NCBI GenBank assembly: GCA_021731625.1
Contig: JAKFXC010000014.1
Location: forward strand, 1 to 36,578
Length of the DNA: 36,578 nucleotides
Origin: Candidatus Omnitrophota bacterium
GTDB lineage: Bacteria > Omnitrophota > Gorgyraeia > Zapsychrales > Fredricksoniimonadaceae
Direction of reading: 5' to 3'
The notes under the pieces were generated by a model that worked only from the letters and a program-made list of their open reading frames with translations, ran no database searches and had not been told where the DNA came from. Below are positions 29,047 through 36,578 of this stretch, one piece after another; the first letter of the stretch is position 1, and each line of letters opens with the position of its first letter. The position numbers were made by a program, and so were the translations under genes.

Positions 29047-29688
29047 TTATGGAAAATAGGCAAATATCTCTGGAGCTACTAGATTGATAAAGGCTTTAAT
29101 TTGTCTTTGTGTCTTCTGTATATCCTTTTGACTAATATCGGCCGAAACACGAATTAAAGCGCTGCTGGAATTCTTCCCTAAAATTGTATTTAAAGCGATC
29201 AGTGCCTGTTGCTTCCAATAATTGGAGGTAAACTGGTCTCCAATCTTAAACCAATAATACGATAAGTGGTCAAAATCACCCTTCGTTAGGTGCAAACGAT
29301 TGGTGTCAATGGTCAAATTTTTATAGTCAATTCTTACAGGATCATGCACCTTCTCATTGACCGTCATCCCATTGCCCGTGTAGCAGATTTCCGGCGGATG
29401 CGATACTTTTCGATTGTGCCTGGAGTATACAATATATAGAAAAACCTGACTTTTGTCAACGGAATTCGTGTAGCGCCGAACAAAAACATTGTTAGTCTCC
29501 AAAATCGCCAAATCATCCTTGGAAATGGGCAAATCCACTCCCTCCCAGGTCCCGATGACCTTTGGAAATTGCGTCACATCGATCGAATCCTCCTGGCCCG
29601 CTTCTTTAAAGAACAAATACCAGGAAATGACCGCAGCAATCATCAAGGTCACGCAGACGGTTACAAAATGACCTGCTTGTTGTCCCAT
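29047..29688 (-). CDS. EpsI family exosortase-associated protein
   Basis: FPKVIGTWEGVDLPISKDDLAILETNNVFVRRYTN...VSHPPEICYTGNGMTV; adjacent to exosortase. Confidence 0.9.
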   Translation of the reverse strand: MGQQAGHFVTVCVTLMIAAVISWYLFFKEAGQEDSIDVTQFPKVIGTWEGVDLPISKDDLAILETNNVFVRRYTNSVDKSQVFLYIVYSRHNRKVSHPPEICYTGNGMTVNEKVHDPVRIDYKNLTIDTNRLHLTKGDFDHLSYYWFKIGDQFTSNYWKQQALIALNTILGKNSSSALIRVSADISQKDIQKTQRQIKAFINLVAPEIFAYFP

Positions 29689-29694
29689 AGCCCT

Positions 29695-30519
29695 TTACTC
29701 CAGTATTTTAACCATCATATGCAGCAACAAATACGCCACGATAAAGACCACAAAGCCGGAGGCATCATGCACAAACCCGGCCGCATACTGCGATCCCCAA
29801 ATTTCGGTCACAAACGACAGCATAAAAATGCGCACCACATTTGTGATCACCGCAATCGGAATGGCTGATAAAAACAAGATCACCTTTTTATAAAATCGAC
29901 CTTTTAACCAATACGCAAACAGACTGCCTAAGGCCATCAACGCGATCAAAGAACGCAGACCGCTGCACAAATCATCCACCACCACCTGCGCGTTGGACAT
30001 CACAATCAAACTGCCCTCTTGGGTGTTCGCAATTCGCACAGAATTTAGTAAAAAAGACGCAATGGTGGCGGCAAACATTTTTAATTGGAAACTGATGTTG
30101 ACCACGGCCACCAATGGTAAAGGCACCATAAACACTAAAAACAGCACCGGAAATAGCAACACCCGCAATGCCGCTGTGCCCAAAAAATGCAGGACCAAGC
30201 CAAGGGCCACAATGATCAGGGAAAAACCGGATGTAAAATAGACTCTGAACACTGCGCTCAGGAGATGACATGCAATGCCCACGTAAAAAAGCCGCAATCC
30301 CCAAGCCGATGCCTTCGGGGGAATGGATTTTAAAACGTCTCTCTGTTGCCAAATAAGATATGCGGACACCAGCGGGATTAAAATGCCGTGGCTGTAGTAA
30401 GAATCCCGGGCAAACCACCGCTCCCACATCCACAATAGCGACGGGATGTACGTGAGAAAAATGAGGAGACCGAAAATTAAAAACTGGTTTTTGTTTAGAC
30501 GTGTCGGGCTTTTTGCCAT
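29695..30519 (-). CDS. Exosortase (EpsH/Xrt family)
   Basis: Polytopic; DDLCSGLRSLIALMALG (Cys), NVVRI (Arg), FVHDASG (His); start at MAKSPTRLNK (30519). Confidence 0.95.
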   Translation of the reverse strand: MAKSPTRLNKNQFLIFGLLIFLTYIPSLLWMWERWFARDSYYSHGILIPLVSAYLIWQQRDVLKSIPPKASAWGLRLFYVGIACHLLSAVFRVYFTSGFSLIIVALGLVLHFLGTAALRVLLFPVLFLVFMVPLPLVAVVNISFQLKMFAATIASFLLNSVRIANTQEGSLIVMSNAQVVVDDLCSGLRSLIALMALGSLFAYWLKGRFYKKVILFLSAIPIAVITNVVRIFMLSFVTEIWGSQYAAGFVHDASGFVVFIVAYLLLHMMVKILE

Positions 30520-31646
30520 GTGATTTCCTGACGAGCATTTAAAAATCGAAAGAAACCGGCCAGTGCCGCCCAATTGAGTAAACAAAACACATAGGGCACG
30601 TAACCGATTCTGGCAACAGCCCCGAGGATACCATATTTTCGCTCTCTTGCCAAGAACCCTAGGACCGCCGTCCCGTAAAAAATGATTTGCGCGTTGAACA
30701 CCATATGATACGGCGCGTGGTGTATGAGCGCAAGGTTTACCAGGAGAAGCGCAATCATCCCAAACGGCGCCCACAGGCGTAAAAATTTATGCGAGAACAA
30801 TTGCACAGCGACGGGGCTGGTAAACGGGTTAAAAAGACCAGGCAACAGACTAAAAATTTGGTAATTGCCAAACAGGGTTCGGGCCTTGCGGCTATATTCC
30901 TCTTTTGGGTTCTGGGCGGCCACGTCGTACGCATGCGCCTGACCATCAAAGACGGCCCGGAACCCTCGCTGGACTATTTTTAAAGGGATAAACATGTCAT
31001 CCAGGACGACCTGCGGCGGCCCGGGTATAAATAGGTGCCGGCGGATGGCGTATATGGCACCGGTGGCACCCAGCATCGAATGTAGCTGGCTTTCCTGATC
31101 TCGAATAAATTTTTCATATTTCCAATACAGATCCACTCCCCTGGCGGTCTGGCTGCTGGGGCTGGAAAAAATCAACTCCCCGCTGGCACATCCCACCTTG
31201 GGATCGGCAAAATTGGCCACCAATTGCCGCAAAGCATCGGCAGCCAGCAATTGACGCGCATCGTTAAAAAAAATGATCTCCCCTTTGGCTTCTGTGACTA
31301 ACTCGCTCACCGTGGCCATTTTTCCTCTCCTGCCGGCATGAACGAATAAACGCAGGCGCGGATGATGCAAAGCTTGGATCAGGGTATTAGTGTGGTCGGT
31401 GGACCCATCGGAACCGATCAAAATCTCTATTTTCTCCGACGGGTAATCTAATGCGGCCAAATTCTCTATTTTGCGAACAATGACGTCTTCTTCATTATAA
31501 ACCGAAATAACAATCGAGACGGAAGGCACAATGTCGCGCTTGGCGACGGGCTGTGCGAACAGGCGGGCCCATACGGTGACCAGGCACGGATATCCAAAAT
31601 AACAATAGATGAGGAGGGCCAAAAGCAGCCAAAAAAGTATGGTCAT
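30495..31646 (-). CDS. Glycosyltransferase family 2, membrane-associated
   Basis: VSIVISVYNEEDVIVRKIENL, GSDGSTDHT, QVVLDDMFIPLK; ATG at 31646 overlaps the upstream stop (ATGA). Confidence 0.93.
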   Translation of the reverse strand: MTILFWLLLALLIYCYFGYPCLVTVWARLFAQPVAKRDIVPSVSIVISVYNEEDVIVRKIENLAALDYPSEKIEILIGSDGSTDHTNTLIQALHHPRLRLFVHAGRRGKMATVSELVTEAKGEIIFFNDARQLLAADALRQLVANFADPKVGCASGELIFSSPSSQTARGVDLYWKYEKFIRDQESQLHSMLGATGAIYAIRRHLFIPGPPQVVLDDMFIPLKIVQRGFRAVFDGQAHAYDVAAQNPKEEYSRKARTLFGNYQIFSLLPGLFNPFTSPVAVQLFSHKFLRLWAPFGMIALLLVNLALIHHAPYHMVFNAQIIFYGTAVLGFLARERKYGILGAVARIGYVPYVFCLLNWAALAGFFRFLNARQEITWQKARHV

Positions 31647-32377
31647 TGAGATATACGGATCAAAATCTTTCGGATCCAATTGTAGCCGTTTTCACGAAAA
31701 ATAGTCTTGGCTGCTTTTTTAAAAAATTCTGCCCAGGTTTCCATGACCGGAGTTTTGCCATGCATGGCCATGGCGAAACGCTTAATGTTCCAGCTGCCTT
31801 TGACCGCGATGCGGGGCTGGCACTCCGTGTGGATGTGGAAGGGTTTATCAGAAATAAAAACATTCTTATATCCCTGCTGCTTGGCTGTGCGCAGGACCTT
31901 GTCGTTGCAAAAACCCCGGGGAACGGACAAATCCTCCACCGTCCCGCCCAAATTAGCCTCGATGGTGCGTTTGGACGCCCGCAGCTCTTCCTCGATTAAG
32001 GAATCCGGCAGATTGGTCAAGATGGCGTGGCTTAAGCCATGCGACCCAATGCGCATGCCGGCCTCTTGCAACTCCTTGATGTGGGTCCAGCCCATATAGC
32101 CGGGCTTGCCCACCCGCTTGACGATGATAAAAAAATACGCGGTGCGGCCAAATTCCTTTAACGCCGGAAACGCCACGCTATAATTGTTGATTTCTCCGTC
32201 GTCAAATGTGATAAGCGGATCAAGGCCAGTTTTTTTCAGCCAAGCGAGCTGTTGCCGAAAACGGTCTTCCGACACGTCATAGAGTTCGGCCCCCACCTCA
32301 CGGTCCGGGGGTATAGGAGACTTCGCCGACAAGATGCCGTGGTACATCAATACGTTCAAGGGGAAATCTCCTTCCAT
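31643..32377 (-). CDS. Polysaccharide deacetylase (NodB-like)
   Basis: LITFDDGEINNYSVAFPALKEFGRTAYFFI, MRIGSHGLSHAILTNL, FSVP-like LSVPRGF. Confidence 0.92.
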   Translation of the reverse strand: MEGDFPLNVLMYHGILSAKSPIPPDREVGAELYDVSEDRFRQQLAWLKKTGLDPLITFDDGEINNYSVAFPALKEFGRTAYFFIIVKRVGKPGYMGWTHIKELQEAGMRIGSHGLSHAILTNLPDSLIEEELRASKRTIEANLGGTVEDLSVPRGFCNDKVLRTAKQQGYKNVFISDKPFHIHTECQPRIAVKGSWNIKRFAMAMHGKTPVMETWAEFFKKAAKTIFRENGYNWIRKILIRISQ

Positions 32378-33495
32378 GAATTTGGTTTTGCGGCAATGCC
32401 TGTGGTGCTGCCGCCCCCTAAGCGTTCAAACCCCGGAGGGTATTGCCCTTGGGCAGCCATGTTGGCATAGTTAAAAACTTTGGTTGACCAAACATCGCCC
32501 AAGACTATCCCTCCATCGGCCACCACCCCTCCATTGGTCACCGAGGTGTCCAGGATTTTATCAAAAGTGGCGACCCCGTGGGTGTAAACCAATCCGCGGT
32601 GCGAACTGGGGGCCGAAACACTTTCACGATATCCTCCCCAGGCAATAATGTTAAACTGTGAACCCGCAGCCTGAAACCCGGACTGGTTAAATGTCACTGT
32701 TCCGGTGGTAATGACCGTGACGCTTTGGTTGGGACCCACCAACCCGTTGGAATTGATAACCACATCTGTGCTGCCCTCATTTCCCTCGATGTAGATGATC
32801 TTCTTACCAGCCAGGGCCTGGGCTGTCACAGGGTACGTGTCCTGGCTTTGGACATGCACAATTTCATTTTCGCTGTATCCTGCCAGCAGGGCCCGATTAT
32901 TGGCGACAAAATTAGAAAAAGAATTTGCCCCTGCTTTTGGCACATAATTTAAAGAGGTGAGGTTCGGGTCCACCCCCTCCTGGGTATCTTCAAAAAATAC
33001 GTCGGCATTCTTCGACGTGCCATTGATTTCCCCGCTCACCCGGGTTTGGCCGTTAAAGATGGCAGACACTTTATTGCCGTTGATGGAAATATTTCCTTTG
33101 CTAGAGACAGCATTTTTATACACCTCGGGAACCAACGCCGGATAGGTGATCTGGATTTTTTTCTGCACCCCGGCAAACGTACCAACGGAGGTGATGAAGC
33201 GATACATGGGTTGGGTGTCGTCCCTGGAGACATCAATGGTGCCTCCCCCGTAAGCCAGTTGTTTATGCAGGGACTGCTCCAGCATGGCTGGATCGTGCAT
33301 AAACATATTGATCCCGGCTTCCGCCAGCCAAAACGCGGCAATGGAATAATAATACCGACGAGAATAGTTGATTTCATTCACATTGGCCAGCATAAAACTC
33401 GCACCCACCGCAATGAGCATATACAGAATCAAAGCGGCGATGAGCAAAATCGAACCCCGCTGATTATTGAATTTGTTCATTGTTACTTTGAGCAA
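32356..33495 (-). CDS. PilX-like pilus assembly/prepilin-associated protein
   Basis: NNQRGSILLIAALILYMLIAVGASFMLANVNEINYSRRYYYSIAAFWLAEAGIN, PilX_N-type N-terminus; in cluster with two prepilins. Confidence 0.7.
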   Translation of the reverse strand: MLKVTMNKFNNQRGSILLIAALILYMLIAVGASFMLANVNEINYSRRYYYSIAAFWLAEAGINMFMHDPAMLEQSLHKQLAYGGGTIDVSRDDTQPMYRFITSVGTFAGVQKKIQITYPALVPEVYKNAVSSKGNISINGNKVSAIFNGQTRVSGEINGTSKNADVFFEDTQEGVDPNLTSLNYVPKAGANSFSNFVANNRALLAGYSENEIVHVQSQDTYPVTAQALAGKKIIYIEGNEGSTDVVINSNGLVGPNQSVTVITTGTVTFNQSGFQAAGSQFNIIAWGGYRESVSAPSSHRGLVYTHGVATFDKILDTSVTNGGVVADGGIVLGDVWSTKVFNYANMAAQGQYPPGFERLGGGSTTGIAAKPNSWKEISP

Positions 33496-33964
33496 ACAGC
33501 CCGGTTTTGGCCCTTAAAGCGATTTTTTCCTTTAATTGAAATTCCTGCCCTCCTTTGGTCGATAAGGCCACAATGACTTCGTGGTCTTGCGGCGCGGAAA
33601 AGGAAACGGAAGAAATATTATACGCCATGACGCGTTGGTTGGCATAATTTGTGCGGATAATTTTGCGGGCATCCGCTCCCTGGTCGGTCCAGGTGTAGGC
33701 GATCTCTCCCCATTTGGGACGGACAAAAGTCATTTTGACCTGCTGCTCGCTCGTTACGATAAATATATTGCGGGACTCGCGCAATTCATGTGCCATGGCT
33801 GCCAAGAGGCTCCGCAGCTCCTGCTTGGGCACTATGTCCGCAGCATATCGATCCCAGGACCGCTGGCTGATCAATAAAACGCTGTACATGGAACCCGCCA
33901 TCACCGTAAAGATGGCCAGCACAATCAAGACTTCGATTAACGTAAAGGCTAAAGAAGTTTTCAT
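33464..33964 (-). CDS. Type IV prepilin-like protein (PilW/GspJ-like)
   Basis: AFTLIEVLIVLAIFTVMAGSMYSVL prepilin N-methylation motif; ATG at 33964. Confidence 0.85.
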   Translation of the reverse strand: MKTSLAFTLIEVLIVLAIFTVMAGSMYSVLLISQRSWDRYAADIVPKQELRSLLAAMAHELRESRNIFIVTSEQQVKMTFVRPKWGEIAYTWTDQGADARKIIRTNYANQRVMAYNISSVSFSAPQDHEVIVALSTKGGQEFQLKEKIALRAKTGLFAQSNNEQIQ

Positions 33965-34341
33965 CGCGTCAATTTTGTGTAGATAGAAATATTTTTTGTC
34001 CCGCCCTTGCGTTGCCATTGCACAAAGACTTGGATGTCCAAAGGATTAGCGGTGATCTGCGGGAAAATAACCTGCACCTCTTCTTGAGGCAACTGTCGAA
34101 TGTCTTGGGACTCGATCCATTTTTTCCAGTCGGTGCGGACAATCTCGGAGAGGGTGGCCTTGTTTTGTATTTCCTCTAAGACATGCTGGGCATGGGTGCT
34201 GGCAACGGTGATGTCCCAGGACGATTGCGTGGAGGTCATGGAATTTATAAACAGCAGGAGTGTGCCGCACATGCCAATCAAGAGGACATAGGCGGCGATT
34301 AAAAGTTCAAATAAAGTAAAGCCTTGTCTACGGTTATGCAT
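33961..34341 (-). CDS. Type IV prepilin-like protein (PilV/GspI-like)
   Basis: MHNRRQGFTLFELLIAAYVLLIGMCGTLLLF prepilin motif; ATG at 34341. Confidence 0.85.
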   Translation of the reverse strand: MHNRRQGFTLFELLIAAYVLLIGMCGTLLLFINSMTSTQSSWDITVASTHAQHVLEEIQNKATLSEIVRTDWKKWIESQDIRQLPQEEVQVIFPQITANPLDIQVFVQWQRKGGTKNISIYTKLTR

Positions 34342-34470
34342 AGTGAGGCACACCTAGTGCGACACCTAAGTTGCTGCTAGGCCGTAGCCAATTGGGTGTC
34401 AATTCGATCTGCTCCTCAGGACGCCTGCCATTAATTCTTTTTCAAAACAGGCTCCACACGTCAGGCTCTC

Positions 34471-34510
34471 TTTTAAATAAAAAGAAGGGGTGGGACATCC
34501 ACCCCTTCTT
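34471..34510 (-). terminator. Rho-independent terminator for the beta-helix protein gene
   Basis: Minus strand AAGAAGGGGTGG-ATGTC-CCACCCCTTCTT (12-bp perfect stem) followed by TTTATTT. Confidence 0.9.
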
Positions 34511-34536
34511 GATCAATTGAAAACTTATTTTATTTG

Positions 34537-36578
34537 TTAATTTTTCCTCCACCAATACCAACCTCTTTTTGCTGGTTGAGCCGATGCAGGTTTATTAACG
34601 GTCGTTGACTGACGCGGTGTCACCGATTTAGAGGTCACGCTGACACTTTGGGTGACCGTACCCCCTTTGCCGGTACAAAACAGTCCGTAAGTGGTTGTTC
34701 CGGTCGCTGGAGTTACTGTCTGCGCCCCGTTTAATGCCTTGCTGCCTCCCCATGCTTGTGTGGCCGTGCACACCGTGGCATTGGTCGACTTCCAGCTTAA
34801 GGAAATCGATGTGCCGGATTGGATCGACGTAGAGCTGGCGGACAGCACCAAGGATGGCTCTGGGAATACCTCAGGAACTGGTACCGGTTCCGGAACTGGC
34901 GGAGTCGGAGGCGGTGGCGGGGGTTCAGGCGCTGCCGGCGGTGTCGGAACTGAAACCAACGGCGGTGTCGCATCGACCACGGGCGGTGGCGTCGGAGTTG
35001 GAGCCGGCGTTGGTACTGGTGTTGGTTCAGGCGCAGGTGGTGTCGGTTCAGGCGCTGGAGCTGGTGTCGGTGCTGGCGTTGGTTCCGGAGCGGGCGATGT
35101 CGGTGGCACCGAAATCAGCGGAGGTGTCGGATCAACCACCGGTGGTGGTGGCGTCGGTAGCGGAGGTTCCGGAGCCGGTGTCGGAGCTGGAGCCGGCGTT
35201 GGTACTGGTGGCGTTGGCGTCGGTGCCGGAGGCGTAGGTTCAGGGGCCGCAGGTGGTACAGTCGGCTCGGGCACAGGAATTGATGGAACGATCCCCCCAA
35301 CCGTCGGCACAGACCCAAACTGCAAAGCCCCTATATCCCAAGCCGTGGTCCCCCGATCAAAATAATTGAAATCGAGGCTGGAGGCGCCCGGAATCACTAA
35401 TCCGGCCTTGATGGCCGGGCTAGTCGCCTGCAAATTCACGTTATAGGCATTGCCTTTATAGTACGGCACAAGGGGATCAACGAATTTGGGGTCCACACAT
35501 TTGGAATTTGGTTTTCCTGTGCAATCCGAACTGATGGTTTTAGTTCCATAGACAATGGAATAATTGTCATTAAATTTAAGGTTGCCGCAAGGGCCATCCC
35601 CGTTACCCGTAGCACCCGAGGCATAATACAGGCCAGCCGTGTCTCCGCCGTTAAAATCTGGGCCACCGAGAAAAATATTATTAAGCGACTGAATGCTTTC
35701 CGTTCCATCGCAGGATGTTCCTGAGGAAAGGATCAGAGTATCTCCATTGGAGGTAATTGTGGAATTTATAATAGACATTGAGGTTCCGAAGTTCGCATAA
35801 GTAAGTGTAATGGAACCCCCGAAAGCTCGGCAATGATCGAAATTGCCGGAATTCCAAGTGATGGGGTTATTATTAAAATAGGCACAATTGCCGATAATGA
35901 TCGAATTCTCAATATTTGTGGTGCCGGACACTTTAATTTGATTACCCGCATTGCCTTCAGCCCGAGTCCGTTTGATCGTAATGGTCCCGCCGCCATTGTG
36001 GTAGAGCAAGTCGATTCCGTCTGAGGCATTATGACTGATGTTGCTGTTTGTAAATATCCAATTCGCCCCCGTAAAATGGGTGCCTATGCCGTCTCCATAA
36101 CCCCCCTGGCTTTGGCTGTAACAATTATAAGGAAGCTTACCCGGGTAAGTTTCTCCGCAGCCGTTGTATTCAATGCGCACATTGTCAAAATTCATGGTAC
36201 CAGAATTGGAGGAACTCCCCGCTCCCATGTCCCCATCCCAGCCAACAAATGAGTTAGCAACGATTTGACTGTTTTGGAGCGTCCAATCTTTTAGTCGGGC
36301 AGCATATATCCCTGAATGGGCCAAACCATGGATATTGACATTTTTAAATAAAACATTCGAACTATCTGAAGCTACAATCCCACGTGTTGCCCAGGCCCCA
36401 TAAGGTGCTGAACTGCGGTTACAGGGATTCGGACCAAATTCCTGGCAAGCTGAATGGTCGGTAATTGCCAAACATTGAATTTCAACGTTACTGCTACCGA
36501 TTAAATTTAGTACTTTACTGACGCGCTCATTACCCCACAATTCCGGAGGGTCCTGGCAACCTGAATCCCACCCCTTGC
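34537..36578 (-). CDS. Right-handed beta-helix surface protein with long Pro-rich linker and C-terminal Ig-like domain (partial; 5' end outside window)
   Basis: Frame open to the window edge (KGWDSGCQDPPELWGNE...); right-handed beta-helix style repeats; PAPTPAPEP linker; SLVLSASSTSIQSGTSISLSWKSTNATVCTATQ...TYGLFCTGKGG Ig-like domain. Confidence 0.85.
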   Translation of the reverse strand, partial: KGWDSGCQDPPELWGNERVSKVLNLIGSSNVEIQCLAITDHSACQEFGPNPCNRSSAPYGAWATRGIVASDSSNVLFKNVNIHGLAHSGIYAARLKDWTLQNSQIVANSFVGWDGDMGAGSSSNSGTMNFDNVRIEYNGCGETYPGKLPYNCYSQSQGGYGDGIGTHFTGANWIFTNSNISHNASDGIDLLYHNGGGTITIKRTRAEGNAGNQIKVSGTTNIENSIIIGNCAYFNNNPITWNSGNFDHCRAFGGSITLTYANFGTSMSIINSTITSNGDTLILSSGTSCDGTESIQSLNNIFLGGPDFNGGDTAGLYYASGATGNGDGPCGNLKFNDNYSIVYGTKTISSDCTGKPNSKCVDPKFVDPLVPYYKGNAYNVNLQATSPAIKAGLVIPGASSLDFNYFDRGTTAWDIGALQFGSVPTVGGIVPSIPVPEPTVPPAAPEPTPPAPTPTPPVPTPAPAPTPAPEPPLPTPPPPVVDPTPPLISVPPTSPAPEPTPAPTPAPAPEPTPPAPEPTPVPTPAPTPTPPPVVDATPPLVSVPTPPAAPEPPPPPPTPPVPEPVPVPEVFPEPSLVLSASSTSIQSGTSISLSWKSTNATVCTATQAWGGSKALNGAQTVTPATGTTTYGLFCTGKGGTVTQSVSVTSKSVTPRQSTTVNKPASAQPAKRGWYWWRKN
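34991..35209. repeat. In-frame duplication within the Pro-rich linker (offset 189 bp)
   Basis: GTCGGAG(T/C)TGGAGCCGGCGTTGGTACTGGT at 34991-35020 and 35180-35209 (29/30 identical); protein unit VVD(P/A)TPPL(I/V)SVP appears twice. Confidence 0.7.

Noticed and set aside
34691-35365. 224-aa Gly-rich plus-strand ORF
   Set aside because: Shadow of the Pro-rich linker on the opposite strand (Pro codons read as Gly); low-complexity and no start context.
36538-36540. TTG start (MWGNE) given in the ORF track for the beta-helix protein
   Set aside because: The frame stays open upstream to the window edge (KGWDSGCQDPPELWGNE), so the true start is outside the window.
1-36578. CRISPR arrays, rRNA genes, transposases, integrases
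   Set aside because: None seen on reading either strand; no regularly spaced direct repeats.

Overview
This 36.6 kb window is bacterial and densely coded. Gene content and style suggest a Candidatus Omnitrophota/PVC-like lineage, but that is inference only. From left to right: (1) a tRNA-Pro(GGG) and a PilZ protein lead into a tightly packed amino-acid and cofactor operon (hom, thrC, stand-alone CoaB domain, ApgM-family proposed homoserine kinase, lysC, cimA, valS, nadC). (2) A three-subunit molybdenum hydroxylase (xanthine dehydrogenase family) follows, with a MocA-like gene on the opposite strand and an XdhC gene. (3) Housekeeping and accessory genes come next (cyclophilin, PNPOx-like, YgjP-like metallopeptidase, DUF1653, GST, trypsin-like protease), with a decayed dinD-like gene between DUF1653 and GST. 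(4) The right half, on the minus strand, holds an exosortase/PEP-CTERM surface-glycan locus. It contains prepilin-like genes, a polysaccharide deacetylase, GT2, exosortase, EpsI, a sugar transferase and a PEP-CTERM protein, followed by a GAF histidine kinase/NtrC-type regulator operon. The window ends in a proline-rich beta-helix surface protein that runs off the edge. The most notable signals are a sugar transferase carrying a signal peptide and a PEP-CTERM-like sorting segment at its N-terminus, a consensus sigma-54 promoter immediately upstream of it, and a translationally coupled prepilin-to-exosortase operon.
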